Notes: generated from the sequence alone by a model not told the origin. A stretch of DNA of 64,000 nt from Microbacterium galbinum (GCF_023091225.1 NZ_JAHWXM010000001.1:2046001-2110000); one strand, 5' to 3'; positions 33,594 through 42,697 are shown, numbered from the stretch's first letter. A program made the numbers and translations.

Positions 33594-34568
33594 TCACGAT
33601 CTCCGAAGTGGTGCGGCCACGCGCGGCACCACGGCCGCCGCGGCGAGGGCCAGGGCGATGCCGAGCAGGGTCATGCCCAGGCGCTCGAGGAACCAGTGCG
33701 CGGGCGCGTCGCCCTCAGGACCCATGAGGAACGACAGCACGATCAGCGTTGAGAACAGCGGGAACACGTACCAGCGACTGCCCGCGGTGCCCGTCGCCGC
33801 CGCCAGCACGACGACCACGATCACGGCGAACACGGCCGACGGCGGCGAGAGGGCGGCGACCGCGAGGGCCAGCACCGCACCGATGAGCACCGAGAGCGCG
33901 CGCCCCCACCCCCGCGACACCAGCGCGGCATGCGCCGGTCGGCTCACCATGAGCGCCGCGACGCACGCCCACCCCGGGTGGTCGACGCCGAGGGCGAAGC
34001 CGCACGCCGCGGCGAGCGCACCCGCGATCCCGATCTGGATGCCGTACACGAGCATCGCCCCGCGGGTGGCGGGCGGGGCGACGGGGCGCACGGCGGACTC
34101 CCGAGCCGGCCAGAGCAGCGAGACGAGGAACGCGTAGACGGTGCCCGCGAGGATAAGCAGCGCAGCACCCGCCCCCTCGCCGATCGAGGCGAACGAGAGC
34201 CCGACGCCGATCAACGGCAGCCCGAGCACGAGCACGGGGGTCGCGAGGCGACGGGAGCGGTCGGCCGCGAGCAGCGCCACGGCCACGCAGAGCACGAAGA
34301 TCACGCAGACGGCGAGTGCCGGCATCCGTCCGATCACCGATCCGACGAAGATGGCCGCCGCCGCGATGGCGCCGACCACGAGGCCGCGCGCCCGCTGCGG
34401 CCGGGTCGCCGCCACTCCCAGTCCGGCCGCCGGGAGCACACCGACCGCGAGCGTGAGCCCGGTCGTGAAGCCGTCGACGGGGTCGGCGAGCATCGCGATC
34501 CCGGCGGGCACCCCGAGCACCGCCCCGTGCAGGGCGTTCCGCCACGACCACGCGACCGCCGACGCCAT
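33594..34568 (-). CDS. FUSC-like (aromatic acid exporter family) membrane protein
   Basis: 324 residues, almost wholly hydrophobic with about eleven helices in two similar halves; the second contains GIAGALAAACGFALGVDHPGWACVAALMVSRPAH, the FUSC signature, which also occurs degenerate in the first half. FUSC proteins are efflux components for aromatic acids or unknown solutes. ATG 34568 starts at the first helix; an earlier ATG (34613) adds an Arg-rich, unlikely extension. A 19-bp inverted repeat (18 matches) spans the end of this gene and a site 56 bases upstream of it. Confidence 0.75.
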   Translation of the reverse strand: MASAVAWSWRNALHGAVLGVPAGIAMLADPVDGFTTGLTLAVGVLPAAGLGVAATRPQRARGLVVGAIAAAAIFVGSVIGRMPALAVCVIFVLCVAVALLAADRSRRLATPVLVLGLPLIGVGLSFASIGEGAGAALLILAGTVYAFLVSLLWPARESAVRPVAPPATRGAMLVYGIQIGIAGALAAACGFALGVDHPGWACVAALMVSRPAHAALVSRGWGRALSVLIGAVLALAVAALSPPSAVFAVIVVVVLAAATGTAGSRWYVFPLFSTLIVLSFLMGPEGDAPAHWFLERLGMTLLGIALALAAAAVVPRVAAPLRRS

Positions 34569-34764
34569 GTCCCCCACTCTGGCCCGTCCGGCCGGGCGGC
34601 ACCACCACCTCACCTCCCGCTGCCCGCACGACTTCGGAGATCCGACCCGACACCCCGGCCACGGATGCCGTCGACTCGGTGTGTCTCCTCGAGTCTCCGA
34701 CGTTGTGCCGGGGCGGGCCCCGACGGCTCGGCAGCGGAGGAGGACCGGGTACGGCCCCGACGCA

Positions 34765-34800
34765 CGGAGCGCCCCGGACCCGAGGGTCCGAGGCGCTCCG
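34765..34800 (-). terminator. Hairpin terminator of the DUF11 surface-protein gene
   Basis: CGGAGCGCC-C-CGGACC, loop CGAG, GGTCCG-A-GGCGCTCCG: a 15-bp stem with one mismatch, 14 bases after the stop codon. No U tract, so termination strength is uncertain. Confidence 0.65.
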
Positions 34801-34814
34801 GTGTCGCGCGCGGA

Positions 34815-36789
34815 TCAGCTCCGGAGTGCGCGACGGAAGGCCAGCACGGATGCTCCGACGAGGAGCAGGATCGCGCCCACGCCGCCGACGAGCCACGGGG
34901 CGTCGCCGCCGGTGATGGCGAGGGTCGCGCCGGTCTGCGCGACGGGTGCATCCGGCGTCTCGGGCAGCACCGGCGCAGCGACGACCGAGAGCGAAGCCGA
35001 GTCGCTCCCGGCGATGGGGTCGCCGTGCGGATCGGTCGCCGTGCCGCTCGCGTCGTTGGTGACGGTGCCGATATCGGCGACCGCGGCCTCGTACTCGACC
35101 GTGCAGGTGAGCGTCTCACCGGGAGCGAGCGTGACCGGTGCGCTCTTGTCGCAGGTCAGCTCGTCGAGCGGCGTCGCGCCCGTGAAGTCGACGTCCGAGA
35201 GTTCCACGTCCGACAGCGTCAGGGTGCCCGCGTTCGTGGCGGTCAGCGTGTACAGCACGGTGTCGCCGACGGCCGCGGTCGGGCTGTCGACCGTCTTCAC
35301 GACGTCGAGCAGTCCGGTGCCCGGGGTGTCGAGCAGCGCGGTCGAGGAGTTCGCATCGACGGTCACCGAGGTGCCCACCACGCCGGCCGACGCGGTCGCC
35401 TCGTTCGAGACCAGGCCCTCATCGATGTCGGCCTGGGTCACGACGTACGGGGCCTGGCACGTGGTCGACTCGCCGACCGCGAGCGTGGTGACCGGGCAGA
35501 CGATGTCGCCCAGCTCGCCCGTGCCCGTGAACGTCGTCTCATCGATCACGAGGTTCTCGACGGGCAGTGCGCCGTCGTTGGTGACCGCGAAGTCGTAGAC
35601 GACCGTGTCGCCGACGGATGCCGTGGCGGGCGAGACCGACTTGACGAGGCCGAGCGACGCCTGCTTGGCGGTGTTCGTCACGACGCAGTCGACCGAGTCA
35701 CCCGCGGCGAGCGTGAGCTGCTGCGCCGGATCGGTGCCGTTCGGGAGCACGGTGGTGCTGCCCTCGGTGTTGTTGGTGCACGTCCACGCCGCGTCGTAGT
35801 AGTCCAGCGGGCTCGGCGCTCCGGCCGTGGCCGCCTCGGAGAGCGTGAACGCCCCGCTCGGGATCACGGTGGTCGCGGAGGTGGCGGCGGTGTCATCGGC
35901 GCCGGTCGTGGCGGTCGCAAGGGCGACGCCCTCCGGCGAGGCGACCTGCACGTCGAACGAGTCGAGCGGGTCGACGCGACCGTCGACACTCTTCTCGAGC
36001 GTGAGCGTGGAGGTGCGGATGCCGAAGGCGAGCGCTTCGCGCTCACCGGCCGAGTTCAGGAAGAGCGTGCCGGAGATCGAGGTGGCCGACGGAGCGGCCA
36101 GGATGGTGCCGAAGGCGCTCGTGGTTCCGGCGTTCGCCGGGTTGCACACCGCGGCGCGCGTTCCGTCGCCGGCGAGCGGGATCGTGCATCCCCCGCCCGA
36201 GGTGATCGGCGTCGTGCTGTCGATCATCGTGAGCGGCTGATCCGAGTCCCAGAAGATCCGCTCGCCCAGCGAGCCGACGATGGCGTCGGGGGGTCTCGGG
36301 GGCGGCCGTGACCAGGTCGTAGCCGGTCACCGGCACGCCCTTCAGCGTGACCTCGAAGTCGACGATGTTGATCTGCACCGAGCCGAACGAGGCGCCGCGG
36401 TTGGCGTAGAGGTAGGGCAGGCCCGGGATGCCGTCGTAGTAGTCCCAGTTGCCCATCGGGAAGAACGGGTCGGTCGACGGTCGCGCCTCGACGCCGCGCG
36501 GCTGCCACCCCATGCCCGTGGGCCGCTGGGTGACCGTGTAGGCGATGTCGTACTCGCCGAGCGTGGTCTCGAACCGCTGCCCCTCCGCGGTCAGGCCGAT
36601 GGACTGGTCGTATCCGGCGAAATCGAACCAGCAGATCGAGTCGGTGAACTTGCCGCCGGTGCCCTCCTCCGCGTAGCCGCATGTCGCATCGATGGGCGCC
36701 GCGGTCGCCGGTGCGGCCGCCACCCCCGTGAGCAGCAGCGACACCAGCGTCGCCGCACCGGCCAGCGCCGATATCTTCGTGAACTTCAT
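34815..36789 (-). pseudogene. Frameshifted DUF11-repeat surface protein with LAxTG sorting signal
   Basis: The coding frame is broken once. The 5' part (from ATG 36789) has a signal peptide (SLLLTGVAAAPATAA) and an extracellular domain up to DLVTAAPETP; the 3' part continues in another frame with DAIVGSLGERIFWD and runs to 34815. The break falls at a run of six G (36288-36293); removing one base restores a single protein of about 657 residues. It carries at least two DUF11 domains (VKSVSPATASVGDTV, VKTVDSPTAAVGDTV), then LAITG, a membrane helix and a basic tail: the class E sortase pattern. Either a sequencing error, a recent mutation or phase variation. Confidence 0.75.
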
Positions 36790-36877
36790 TTCTCCCCCTG
36801 GAGTTGTGACGGGCAGCGGCGCCCCATCGACGCCTTCCCGTTGATCAACAACGAGGCAGGGACCGGTGTCTGACGAT

Positions 36878-36947
36878 GTAACCGGTATTCAGTGTTGCTA
36901 AGTACCGGTACCTAGTGTTACTTTGTACCGGTACCCAGTATCACTGA
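36878..36947. promoter_or_regulatory. Three 23-24-bp tandem operator repeats
   Basis: Three head-to-tail units begin GTAACCGGTA (36878), GTACCGGTAC (36902) and GTACCGGTAC (36925), each followed by an AGTrtyrCT-like half; a fourth partial GTACCG starts at 36948. The middle unit sits in the palindrome CTAaGTACCGGTACcTAG. Located just before the PadR gene, they are likely its binding sites. Confidence 0.6.
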
Positions 36948-36977
36948 GTACCGACGGATGAGAGGGAGGCGAACCTG

Positions 36978-37364
36978 ATGGGCAAGCAGATGACCGAGAT
37001 GCTCAAGGGCACCCTGGAGGGCATCGTGCTGGCGCTCCTCGCCGAGCAGCCGGCTTACGGATACGACATCACCGCACGCCTGCGCGAGCACGGCTTCACC
37101 GACACCGCCGAGGGCACCGTGTACGCGCTGCTGGTGCGGATCGAGCAGCGCGGGCTCGTCGACGTCGAGAAGGTGCCCAGCGAGAAGGGCCCGCCCCGCA
37201 AGGTGTACACGCTCAACGCGCAGGGCACCCACGAGCTGGCGGAGTTCTGGAAGACCTGGAACCTGCTCGCGCGACGGATCGACGGCCTGAACCCCGCGAT
37301 CACGAACGACACGAACACCCCGAACGACACGAACGACACCCACACCACGAAAGAGGAGAACTGA
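36978..37364 (+). CDS. PadR family transcriptional regulator
   Basis: 128 residues. PadR winged helix: LKGTLEGIVLALLAEQPAYGYDITARLREHGF, then TEGTVYALLVRIEQRGLVDVEK-like wing and GPPRKVYTLNAQG. The C-terminal tail ITNDTNTPNDTNDTHTTKEE is low complexity, encoded by AACGACACG-like repeats. ATG 36978 has AGGGAGGCG upstream. First gene of a four-gene unit with a DUF1048 protein and an ABC exporter; it probably represses the unit until a toxic compound releases it. Confidence 0.9.
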   Translation: MGKQMTEMLKGTLEGIVLALLAEQPAYGYDITARLREHGFTDTAEGTVYALLVRIEQRGLVDVEKVPSEKGPPRKVYTLNAQGTHELAEFWKTWNLLARRIDGLNPAITNDTNTPNDTNDTHTTKEEN

Positions 37365-37365
37365 C

Positions 37366-37737
37366 ATGGCTGCGAAGTGGATCGAAGCGCTCACCGGATC
37401 GCTCGAGCAGAAGAAGCAGTACCGCGACGCGAAGAAGCGGATCGACGCCCTCCCCGAGCCCTACCGCTCGGTGGCGAACGCCCAGCACCGCTACTCGATG
37501 TACTACGGCGGCATCACCGACGGCGACACCCTGGTGCAGATCTTCCTCGGCCTCGCCGACCTGTGGGAGCGGGCCGCGATCGACGGCACTCCGATCTCGG
37601 CGATCGTGGGCGACGACCCCGTCGAGTTCGCCGAGACCTACGCCGAGTCGTACGGCGGAGTGCAGTGGATCGACAAGGAGCGGGCGCGCCTGATCAAGGC
37701 CGTCGACGAAGCGAGAGACGAGGAGAAGGAGTCATGA
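37366..37737 (+). CDS. DUF1048 domain protein
   Basis: 123 residues, helical, no membrane segment: KKQYRDAKKRIDALPEPYRSVANAQHRYSMYYGGITDGD is typical of DUF1048, a small family that regularly follows PadR genes in Gram-positive bacteria. Function unknown. One base after the PadR stop and overlapping the ABC ATPase start (ATGA), so stoichiometric expression with both is expected. RBS AAAGAGGAG. Confidence 0.85.
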   Translation: MAAKWIEALTGSLEQKKQYRDAKKRIDALPEPYRSVANAQHRYSMYYGGITDGDTLVQIFLGLADLWERAAIDGTPISAIVGDDPVEFAETYAESYGGVQWIDKERARLIKAVDEARDEEKES

Positions 37738-38504
37738 CCGCAGCGATCACCGTCACCGGTATCGAGAAGTCCTACAAGGACCTCCACGTGCTGAAGGGCG
37801 TCGACTTCGAGGTCGAGGCGGGGTCGATCTTCGCCCTGCTCGGCTCGAACGGCGCCGGCAAGACGACCATGGTGCGCATCCTCTCGACGCTGCTGACGGC
37901 GGATGCCGGCACGGCGAACGTGCGTGGACACGACGTCGCGAGCGACCCGCTGAAGGTGCGCGAGACGATCAGCCTGACCGGCCAGTTCGCCGCCGTCGAC
38001 GAGATCCTCACGGGACGCGAGAACCTCGTGCTCGTCGCGAAGCTGCGGCATCTGCCCGGCGCGGGACGGATCGCCGACGATCTGCTCGCCCGCTTCCGCT
38101 TGACGGATGCCGGGGGCCGGAAGGTCGGCACCTACTCCGGCGGCATGCGCCGCCGCCTCGACATCGCGATGAGCCTCATCGGCGACCCCGCAGTCATCTA
38201 CCTCGACGAGCCCACCACGGGTCTCGACCCCGAGGCCCGCCTCGAGGTGTGGCAGGTCGTGAAGGACCTCGCGCACACCGGCACCACCGTGCTGCTCACC
38301 ACCCAGTACCTCGACGAGGCCGAGCAGCTCGCCGATCGCATCGCGATCCTGCACGAGGGCCGCATCATCGCGAACGGCACGCTCGCCGAGCTGAAGGCAC
38401 TGCTGCCTCCCGCGAAGGTCGAGTACGTCGAGAAGCAGCCGACGCTCGAGGAGATCTTCCTCTCGCTGGTCGGCCCGAGCGCCCCGAAGGAGGACGCAGC
38501 ATGA
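37734..38504 (+). CDS. ABC transporter ATP-binding protein (drug-exporter type)
   Basis: 256 residues. Walker A LGSNGAGKTT, Q-loop GQFAAVDEILTG, signature YSGGMRRRLDIAMSL, Walker B VIYLDEPTTGLD and H-loop region TTQYLDEAEQLADRIAIL, as in DrrA-like exporters. Drives the ABC-2 permease encoded next, with which it overlaps by ATGA. Likely exports a drug or hydrophobic metabolite. Confidence 0.93.
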   Translation: MTAAITVTGIEKSYKDLHVLKGVDFEVEAGSIFALLGSNGAGKTTMVRILSTLLTADAGTANVRGHDVASDPLKVRETISLTGQFAAVDEILTGRENLVLVAKLRHLPGAGRIADDLLARFRLTDAGGRKVGTYSGGMRRRLDIAMSLIGDPAVIYLDEPTTGLDPEARLEVWQVVKDLAHTGTTVLLTTQYLDEAEQLADRIAILHEGRIIANGTLAELKALLPPAKVEYVEKQPTLEEIFLSLVGPSAPKEDAA

Positions 38505-39268
38505 GCACGCACTTCGCCGCCGACACGGCGACCCTCACCGGCCGGTCGATGCGGCACATCTTCCGCAGCGCCGACACCATCATCACCACGGCGGTCACCC
38601 CGATCGCCCTGATGCTCCTGTTCGTGTACGTCTTCGGCGGGGCTCTGCGTCAGAGCACCGGCCAGGAGAACTACGTGAACTATCTGCTCCCCGGCATCCT
38701 GCTCATCGCGATCGCGTCGGGCATCGCCTACACGGCGTTCCGGCTCTTCACCGACCTGCAGAGCGGCATCTTCGAGCGCTTCCACTCCATGCCGATCGCC
38801 CGATCGAGCGTGCTGTGGGCGCACGTGCTCACCTCGCTCGTCGCGAACGGCATCACCCTGGCGATCATCTTCGGCGTCGGGTTCCTGATGGGTTTCCGCA
38901 CCGGGGCGAGCGTCGGAGCATGGTTCGCGGTCATCGGCATCCTGCTGCTGTTCACCCTGGCGCTCACCTGGCTGGCGATCATCGCCGGACTCAGCGCCAA
39001 GACGGTCGACGGGGCGAGCGCGTTCTCGTACCCGCTGATCTTCCTGCCGTTCATCAGCTCGGCCTTCGTGCCGACCGACACGATGCCCGGGCCCGTGCGC
39101 TGGTTCGCCGAGAACCAGCCGGTCACGTCGATCGTGAACACAATCCAGGCGCTGTTCGCCGGCGAGCCCGTGGGGTCCGCGATCTGGGTCGCCCTCGCCT
39201 GGTGCGTCGGTATCCTGATCGTCGCGTACGCCTTCGCGATGCTCGCCTACCGCCGCAAGGTGCGGTGA
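38501..39268 (+). CDS. ABC-2 type transporter permease
   Basis: 255 residues with six predicted helices and the DrrB/NodJ-like pattern MRHIFRSADTIITTAVTPIALMLLFVYVFGGAL, FERFHSMPIARSSVLWAH and SSAFVPTDTMPGPVRWFAENQPVT. Membrane half of the exporter with the preceding ATPase. Ends the PadR operon before a strong hairpin. Confidence 0.92.
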   Translation: MSTHFAADTATLTGRSMRHIFRSADTIITTAVTPIALMLLFVYVFGGALRQSTGQENYVNYLLPGILLIAIASGIAYTAFRLFTDLQSGIFERFHSMPIARSSVLWAHVLTSLVANGITLAIIFGVGFLMGFRTGASVGAWFAVIGILLLFTLALTWLAIIAGLSAKTVDGASAFSYPLIFLPFISSAFVPTDTMPGPVRWFAENQPVTSIVNTIQALFAGEPVGSAIWVALAWCVGILIVAYAFAMLAYRRKVR

Positions 39269-39287
39269 CCCGAGGCATCATCGTTCC

Positions 39288-39356
39288 GGCGGAGAAAACA
39301 CCGATGGGCGGAGGATTCGAGAAGAATCCTCCGCCCATCGGCGAGAAATCCGCCCA
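39288..39356. terminator. Family-C inverted repeat acting as convergent terminator
   Basis: Core hairpin with a perfect 18-bp stem: CCGATGGGCGGAGGATTC (39301-39318), loop GAGAA, GAATCCTCCGCCCATCGG (39324-39341), with outer GGCGGAG and TCCGCC words. Lies between convergent genes; no U tract. Same layout as the repeat at 21340-21410. Confidence 0.75.
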
Positions 39357-39391
39357 TCGCGTTGCAGCGCGGGGCGAGACAGAGCGTCAGA

Positions 39392-40309
39392 TCAGCTGAC
39401 GACCCAGTCGAAGTCCGCGCCGTGCTCCTCGAGCCACGCGTCGACCGCTTCGGCTTCCTTGCCCTCGCCGTACTCGTTCACGACGAGGTCCTCGAGCGAA
39501 CCGTACTGGGCGTCGTCGAGCTTGATCTGCTCGATCAGCTCCGCGGCCTCGGGGAACTCCTCGGCGAAGCCCTTCGTTCCCAGGAAGTGCAGGGCCTCGG
39601 GGTCGCCCATGGCACCCTTCGGGTCTTCGAGGTCCTTCACGGGGAAGGCGTCGTTGGCCCAGAACGGACGCCACAGCGTCACGACGATGTCCTCCTGCTT
39701 GTCGGTCGCCGACTTCAGCTCGGTGAGCATCGCGGCGGTCGACGAGGTGACGAGCTCGTACTCGCTGTCGAGGCCGTACTCGGGCAGCATCGACTGGGTC
39801 TGCGCGGTGAGACCGGCACCCGGCTCGATGCCGTAGATCTTGCCGTCGAGCTCTGCGCCCTTGCCGGCGAGGTCCTCGATCGAGTTCAGCTCCGAGTACT
39901 CCGGAACCGCGATCGTGAGCTTGGCGTTGTCGTAGTAGGCGCCGAGGTCTTCGATGTCGTCGCCGTAGGTGTCCATGTAGGACTTGTGGGTGAGCTCGGG
40001 CCAGGCCGACGGGTAGATGTCGACGTCACCCTGCGCGAGGCCGGTGTACAGCGGGCCGGCCTCGGTGAGCGTCTTCATCTCGACCGTGTAGCCGATCTTC
40101 TCGAGCTGGTCCTGCAGCAGGTACGCGGTGCTCAGGCCGTCGGTCCACGACGGCAGGAATCCGAGCGTGATCGTGCCCTTGTCGCCCGAGCCGGCGTCGC
40201 CGCTGTCGGAGCCGCCTCCGGTGCCGCCCATGCCGTCGCCGCTGCAACCGGCGAGCGTCAGGGATGCTGCGGCGCCGATCGCCGCGATGGTCAGGAGCTT
40301 CTTCTTCAT
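39392..40309 (-). CDS. Glycine betaine/proline-type ABC transporter substrate-binding lipoprotein
   Basis: 305 residues. Lipobox TLAGC, Gly/Ser-rich linker, then an OpuAC/ProX-like domain: TITLGFLPSWTDGLSTAYLL, VDIYPSAWPELTHKSY and IVVTLWRPFWANDAF with the Trp residues that form the aromatic cage for quaternary amines. Binds glycine betaine or proline betaine outside the cell. Last gene of the leftward operon with ProW- and ProV-like genes; 73 bases separate it from the permease. Confidence 0.92.
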   Translation of the reverse strand: MKKKLLTIAAIGAAASLTLAGCSGDGMGGTGGGSDSGDAGSGDKGTITLGFLPSWTDGLSTAYLLQDQLEKIGYTVEMKTLTEAGPLYTGLAQGDVDIYPSAWPELTHKSYMDTYGDDIEDLGAYYDNAKLTIAVPEYSELNSIEDLAGKGAELDGKIYGIEPGAGLTAQTQSMLPEYGLDSEYELVTSSTAAMLTELKSATDKQEDIVVTLWRPFWANDAFPVKDLEDPKGAMGDPEALHFLGTKGFAEEFPEAAELIEQIKLDDAQYGSLEDLVVNEYGEGKEAEAVDAWLEEHGADFDWVVS

Positions 40310-40382
40310 GTGTATCTCTCTCGTCACGTATGGATGTGTGCCGTGTTGCGGGTACTGCAGTGGTGCTTCGGAAGGGAAGACG

Positions 40383-41369
40383 TCAGGCGGTGGTGACCGG
40401 GGCGCGGTGCGGCGACGCGACGTGGCGCTCGGCCTCGTCGGCGGCATCCGTCGCATCCGTCGAACCGGACGACGAAGCGGATGCCGTGGCACCGCGCTGC
40501 TTCGCCTTGCGACGCGCGAGCATGCCGAGCAGCGACGACGGGTTCTCCCCCAGCGTGCCCAACGCCGCGGTCACGCGGTCGAGGAAGACGGCGATGAGCA
40601 CGACGCCCAGGCCGGCCTCGACGCCCTTGGCGATGTTGATGGTCGAGATCGCTTCGACGACGAGCTTTCCGAGGCCGTCGGCGCCCGCCATACCGGCGAT
40701 GACCGCCATCGACAGGGCGAGCATGATGACCTGGTTGACGCCGGCGAGGATGGTCGGCATCGCGAGCGGCAGCTGGATGCCGCGCAGGATCTGCCCCGGC
40801 TTGGCGCCGAAGGCCTGTCCGGCCTCGACGGTCTCGGAATCGACACCGCGGATGCCGAGTTCGGTCAGTCGCACGCCCGGAGGCAGTGCGAAGATCACGG
40901 TCGCGACGAGGCCCGGCACGACGCCGATGCTGAAGAACACGATCGCGGGGATCAGGTAGACGAAGGCGGGCATCGTCTGCATGAAGTCGAGCACCGGCTT
41001 GAGGATCGCACGAACGGTGGCGTTGCGGGCGGACCAGATGCCGAGCGGGATCGCGATGACGACGGCGATCACGGCGGCGACGAGCACCAGCGCGAGCGTC
41101 TGCATCGCGGGCACCCAGAGGTTCATCGCGACGATCAGACCGAACGACACGACAGTGCCGATCGCGAGCTGCCACGAACGCACCAGCCACGCGATGAGCG
41201 CGGCGATCACGATGATGACGATGAAGTGCGGGCTGAGCAGCGCGCGCGTCAGACCGTCGACGAGGAACGAGACGACGAACGAGATCGCACCGAGGAAACC
41301 GTCGAGGTTGTCCTTGATCCAGTCGACACCGGCAGCGACCCACGTACCGAGGGGAATGCGGAAGTCCAT
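40383..41369 (-). CDS. Glycine betaine/proline ABC transporter permease (ProW/OpuAB-like)
   Basis: 328 residues with about seven helices and the EAA loop VEAGQAFGAKPGQILRGIQLPLAMPTILAG. The N-terminus PLGTWVAAGVDWIKDNLDGFL is as in ProW/OpuAB. The C-terminal tail is long and Ser/Asp/Ala-rich. ATG 41369 overlaps the ATPase stop (TGATG). Confidence 0.93.
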   Translation of the reverse strand: MDFRIPLGTWVAAGVDWIKDNLDGFLGAISFVVSFLVDGLTRALLSPHFIVIIVIAALIAWLVRSWQLAIGTVVSFGLIVAMNLWVPAMQTLALVLVAAVIAVVIAIPLGIWSARNATVRAILKPVLDFMQTMPAFVYLIPAIVFFSIGVVPGLVATVIFALPPGVRLTELGIRGVDSETVEAGQAFGAKPGQILRGIQLPLAMPTILAGVNQVIMLALSMAVIAGMAGADGLGKLVVEAISTINIAKGVEAGLGVVLIAVFLDRVTAALGTLGENPSSLLGMLARRKAKQRGATASASSSGSTDATDAADEAERHVASPHRAPVTTA

Positions 41370-42697
41370 CAGCGCACCTCCTCACTCGTGGGGGCGTCCC
41401 CGTAGACCTGGGCCCCTGAGCCTGTCGAAGGGTCCGCCGTCCAGCCGTCGTCGAGCACGGCGTCGATCTCGGCCTGCGGCATCGGCAGCAGGGGCAGCGT
41501 GAGCTCGCCCGTCGCACCGGGGCCGGGGCCGAGGGCTGCGAGCAGGGTCACGCGCGGGATGACACCGGCGAGTCGGCCGGCGGCATCCGTCACCGCGAGG
41601 GGCAGCGGCGACTCGACCGCGGGCACGAACAGATTCATGAGCACCTCGTCCTCGCTCACGCTCTGCGGCACGGGCTTGATGATGTCGCGCAGGGTCGAGG
41701 TGCCCTTGCGCACGAGCTTGACGGCATCCCGGTCGGTCACGATGCCGACGAGCTGCCGGTCGCGGCCGACGACGTAGGTCGCCGACATGTAGGCGTCGCG
41801 CATCTGGCGCAGCGCGGTGCGCGGGCCGGCTCCCTCGGCGACGACGGGGCGCGGACGCTCCATCACGTTGCCGGCGGTGAGCACGCGGGCGCGGTCGACG
41901 TCCTGCACGAACTGCTCGACGTAGTCGTTGGCCGGGTCGGTGAGGATGTCTTCCGGCGTGCCGATCTGCACGATGCGGCCGTCGCGCATGACCGCGATCC
42001 GGTCGCCGAGGAACATCGCCTCGTTGAGGTCGTGCGTGATGAACACGATCGTCTTGTGCAGCTTCTGCTGCAGTTCGAGCAGCTGCTCCTGCATCTCGCG
42101 GCGGATGAGCGGGTCGAGGGCGCTGAACGCCTCGTCCATCAGCAGGATGTCGCTGTCGGCGGCGAGCGCACGGGCGATGCCGACGCGCTGCTGCATTCCG
42201 CCCGAGAGCTCGGAGGGCAGCTTCTCGCCCTGGCCCTCGAGGCCCACGAGCGACAGGATCTCCTCGGCCTTCGCGAGGCGCTCGGCCTTGGCGACGCCCT
42301 TGAGCTCGAGCGGGTAGGCGACGTTCGCGGCGACCGTGCGGTGCGGCAGCAGGGCGAAGTGCTGGAAGACCATCGACACGCGGTCGCGGCGGATCTCGCG
42401 CAGACGCGACGCCGGGATGCCGGTGATCGGGTCGCCGTTCACCGTGACAGATCCGTCGGTGGCGGGGTGCAGGCCGTTGAGCATGCGGATGATGGTGGAC
42501 TTCCCGGAGCCGGAGAGCCCCATGATGACGAAGATTTCACCGCGGTTGACGGTGAAGCTGGCGTCGATGACGGCGGCGGTTCCCGCCTCGGCGACCTGCG
42601 TTCGGCTCTCGCCCGCCTTCAGCCGGCGGACGGCCTGGTTCGGATTCTTCCCGAACACCTTGAAAAGATTGCGCGCTTCTAGAACGGTTTCGGACAC
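41369..42697 (-). CDS. Glycine betaine/proline ABC transporter ATPase with CBS domains (ProV/OpuAA-like)
   Basis: 442 residues. Walker A GLSGSGKST at 60-68, LSGGMQQRVGIARAL, Walker B ILLMDEAFSALDP, H-loop ITHDLNEAMFLGDR; then two CBS domains (about 300-400) that sense ionic strength or cyclic di-AMP in related importers. Start GTG 42697 is chosen for the conserved N-terminus VSETVLEARNLFKVFG and the AGGGGAAA upstream. Near the C-terminus, DPSTGSGAQV is encoded by a copy of the family-A dispersed repeat, an in-frame insertion. Confidence 0.93.
   Translation of the reverse strand: MSETVLEARNLFKVFGKNPNQAVRRLKAGESRTQVAEAGTAAVIDASFTVNRGEIFVIMGLSGSGKSTIIRMLNGLHPATDGSVTVNGDPITGIPASRLREIRRDRVSMVFQHFALLPHRTVAANVAYPLELKGVAKAERLAKAEEILSLVGLEGQGEKLPSELSGGMQQRVGIARALAADSDILLMDEAFSALDPLIRREMQEQLLELQQKLHKTIVFITHDLNEAMFLGDRIAVMRDGRIVQIGTPEDILTDPANDYVEQFVQDVDRARVLTAGNVMERPRPVVAEGAGPRTALRQMRDAYMSATYVVGRDRQLVGIVTDRDAVKLVRKGTSTLRDIIKPVPQSVSEDEVLMNLFVPAVESPLPLAVTDAAGRLAGVIPRVTLLAALGPGPGATGELTLPLLPMPQAEIDAVLDDGWTADPSTGSGAQVYGDAPTSEEVR

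Noticed and set aside
33598..34642. Insertion sequence with terminal inverted repeats
   Set aside because: The enclosed gene is a FUSC-like membrane protein, not a transposase, and no target duplication is visible; kept only as a flanking-repeat observation.
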